From Aquimarina sp. Aq107 (GTDB lineage: Bacteria > Bacteroidota > Bacteroidia > Flavobacteriales > Flavobacteriaceae), in the NCBI RefSeq assembly GCF_943733665.1, contig NZ_OX030782.1:2010501-2074500 (forward strand): DNA of 64,000 nt, in the 5' to 3' direction. The notes beneath the pieces were generated by a model. It had not been told where the DNA came from, searched no databases, and saw only the letters and a program-made list of their open reading frames with translations. The position numbers were made by a program, and so were the translations under genes. Each line of letters starts with the position of its first letter. Within the stretch, counting starts at the first letter, position 1. Shown piece after piece: positions 62,836 through 64,000 of the stretch.

Positions 62836-64000
62836 TTATGATATGTTAATTGGGAATGATGATCCCTTTGAATTGCCCTGAATTTGAAAGGAAGTGAATT
62901 TATGGCAACTACCTTGCGATTGATTGGGAGGAGCATTCCCACAATCTATTGCAACGAAAGTATATATGTGATTATCGGTCAAATTGATTTCCTTTGGCGA
63001 ACCTTCTGGGCATCCGGATCCTTGCCATTGACTATTTAAAGTACCCTGATCTTTCCATACGCCATCATTAACTGTATGATCATAAGTCCACAAACGAACT
63101 GATTTTCTATCATTATGACAATTACTAACAACTAATTTACTAGCGCTAATTGTTGTTGGCGGCGTTGTTGTCGGAGGAGCTTGTTCTTTAAATTCAGGTT
63201 TTTCACACAAGTCATCGCTAAATATCGTATTTTGAGCGATCCATTTACTACGTCCTCTAATCGTAAAACAATGTTCTTTAGTCTTTGCGGATTTAGTGCT
63301 TTTTATTTCAAACTCATAGCTAGTTTTGTTTCCATCTAATACAATTGGATCGTAATCTGAGCTACTACCACCATCAATAAGAATGTATTGTTTTGTTAAG
63401 TCTGAAGTAGTTGAATTGGTCCATGATAATTTTCCTTTAATCTTTTGAACATAGTGCCATTTCCAAGGCTTATACCATGGTGATTGAATATAGTTTTCTT
63501 CCCACTCAAAATTAGAAAGTATAAGATCTGTTGCTTTCTTAGGTTTAGTTTTTAAAATTCTCCATTTCTGAATATCATTACCAGTAAATGAGCTCATTAC
63601 TAGCGTCCCTCCAGAACTAAAATCTAAGGGTTCTATGACCATTTTTTTGTCAAAATGAGCACTTTGGATATAATACGTATCCACCTCACCAGCAACTGGT
63701 GTTATTTTCCATATTTGTTTATGTGCTTGTACTGATGATGTCTTAAGACCCTCCATTACAGATATAGTAGCGTCATCAACTTCACGTTTAGCTTCAATAG
63801 AGAAAACAAAATTTCTTGCTATTTGTTTACTGCTAATTGGTCGATCAGGAGCCACAACTTCAGCTGTTGGTGACTGCACCAAATCTGGGCTATTTATTCC
63901 AGAACCCGAAGGTTCTTTAGTATTATTATCCTTGATTACCAGAGGAGGTGTTTTAGCAGATAAATAAAAATCAGAACTTATACTGCTATTGTTGTACGCC
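62836..64000 (-). CDS. ricin-type beta-trefoil lectin-like protein, 5'-partial
   Basis: The frame is open from the right edge of the window to the stop at 62836-62838, at least 388 codons. Residues encoded around 63880-63540 have the ricin B pattern with two Q-x-W-type motifs (HKQIWKI and DIQKWRI), so one or two beta-trefoil repeats. The next part (YKPWKWHYVQKIKGKLSWTN) is beta-rich; a Thr/Pro linker (QAPPTTTPPTT) precedes a C-terminal Cys-rich domain with CHNDRKSVRLWTYDH and VAIDCGNAPPNQ. It is probably secreted and binds glycans; the N-terminus is outside. Confidence 0.7.
   Translation of the reverse strand, partial: AYNNSSISSDFYLSAKTPPLVIKDNNTKEPSGSGINSPDLVQSPTAEVVAPDRPISSKQIARNFVFSIEAKREVDDATISVMEGLKTSSVQAHKQIWKITPVAGEVDTYYIQSAHFDKKMVIEPLDFSSGGTLVMSSFTGNDIQKWRILKTKPKKATDLILSNFEWEENYIQSPWYKPWKWHYVQKIKGKLSWTNSTTSDLTKQYILIDGGSSSDYDPIVLDGNKTSYEFEIKSTKSAKTKEHCFTIRGRSKWIAQNTIFSDDLCEKPEFKEQAPPTTTPPTTISASKLVVSNCHNDRKSVRLWTYDHTVNDGVWKDQGTLNSQWQGSGCPEGSPKEINLTDNHIYTFVAIDCGNAPPNQSQGSCHKFTSFQIQGNSKGSSFPINIS

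Noticed and set aside
62724..62942. Alternative frame extending the ricin-type protein past its stop
   Set aside because: The composition is reasonable, but no motif links it and the annotated C-terminus looks complete.
1..64000. CRISPR arrays, tRNA or rRNA genes, insertion sequences, integrases
   Set aside because: I looked for regular direct repeats, cloverleaf-like sequences and transposase motifs and found none. A computational scan (tRNAscan-SE, ISfinder-type search) would be needed to exclude divergent ones.

Overview
The window is AT-rich DNA from a member of the phylum Bacteroidetes, most likely a marine Flavobacteriaceae bacterium; an Aquimarina-like genus is a guess from gene content, not shown. 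The evidence is: type IX secretion (T9SS) C-terminal sorting domains on the secreted esterase and the LPMO; flavobacterial families such as the DUF6090-type membrane protein, LytS/LytTR pairs and glycine-zipper OmpA lipoproteins; very weak Shine-Dalgarno sequences; and several exact matches to the Bacteroidetes -7 promoter box TAnnTTTG. I see no rRNA, tRNA, CRISPR array, transposase or integrase.

Layout. 1-5.7 kb: the end of a tandem OmpA-domain protein carrying a frameshift, a pirin, a cation/proton antiporter, and a WYL regulator followed by an ABM-like secreted protein and an AlkC/AlkD-like DNA repair protein. 5.9-13.2 kb: a glycogen operon (glgA, glgC, glgB and a GH31 alpha-glucosidase). 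13.3-18.5 kb: an M48 metalloprotease lipoprotein, a UMF1-type transporter and a tandemly duplicated pair [lipocalin lipoprotein + OmpA lipoprotein]. 18.5-24.5 kb: a biosynthetic cluster built on a type III polyketide synthase with a flavoprotein, a methyltransferase and its own ketosynthase, dehydratase, acyl carrier protein and phosphopantetheinyl transferase; by analogy with srsABC phenolic-lipid clusters it probably makes an alkylresorcinol, alkylpyrone or alkylquinone lipid. 24.6-31.4 kb: YceI, small proteins, Bcr/CflA-type MFS and EamA transporters, and lipoproteins.

31.7-46.5 kb is accessory-like: a three-domain T9SS esterase, a membrane AraC regulator, a split beta-lactamase-family gene, a TetR regulator with a strong palindromic operator that recurs in front of the next gene (a NAPE-PLD-like hydrolase), a degenerate half DEAD-box protein, an AraC/SnoaL/crotonase/2OG-oxygenase group, a bestrophin interrupted by an in-frame stop, and a prolyl-hydroxylase-like 2OG oxygenase fused to a WD40 propeller. 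46.8-50.5 kb: a MACPF-like lipoprotein convergent with an AA10 LPMO. 51-62 kb: two LytS/LytTR two-component systems around an aspartyl protease, then a run of exported hydrolases (a beta-lactamase-fold pseudoenzyme, an esterase/beta-lactamase fusion, and an S41 protease behind a near-perfect 38-bp palindrome). The window ends inside a ricin-type beta-trefoil protein.

The most interesting items are the type III PKS cluster with its own fatty-acid-like machinery, the 2OG-oxygenase/WD40 fusion, the two palindromic operators, three start codons lying 4 nt after a -7 box (probably leaderless mRNAs), and four interrupted reading frames, three of them at homopolymers, which are either sequence errors or real phase-variable or decaying genes.
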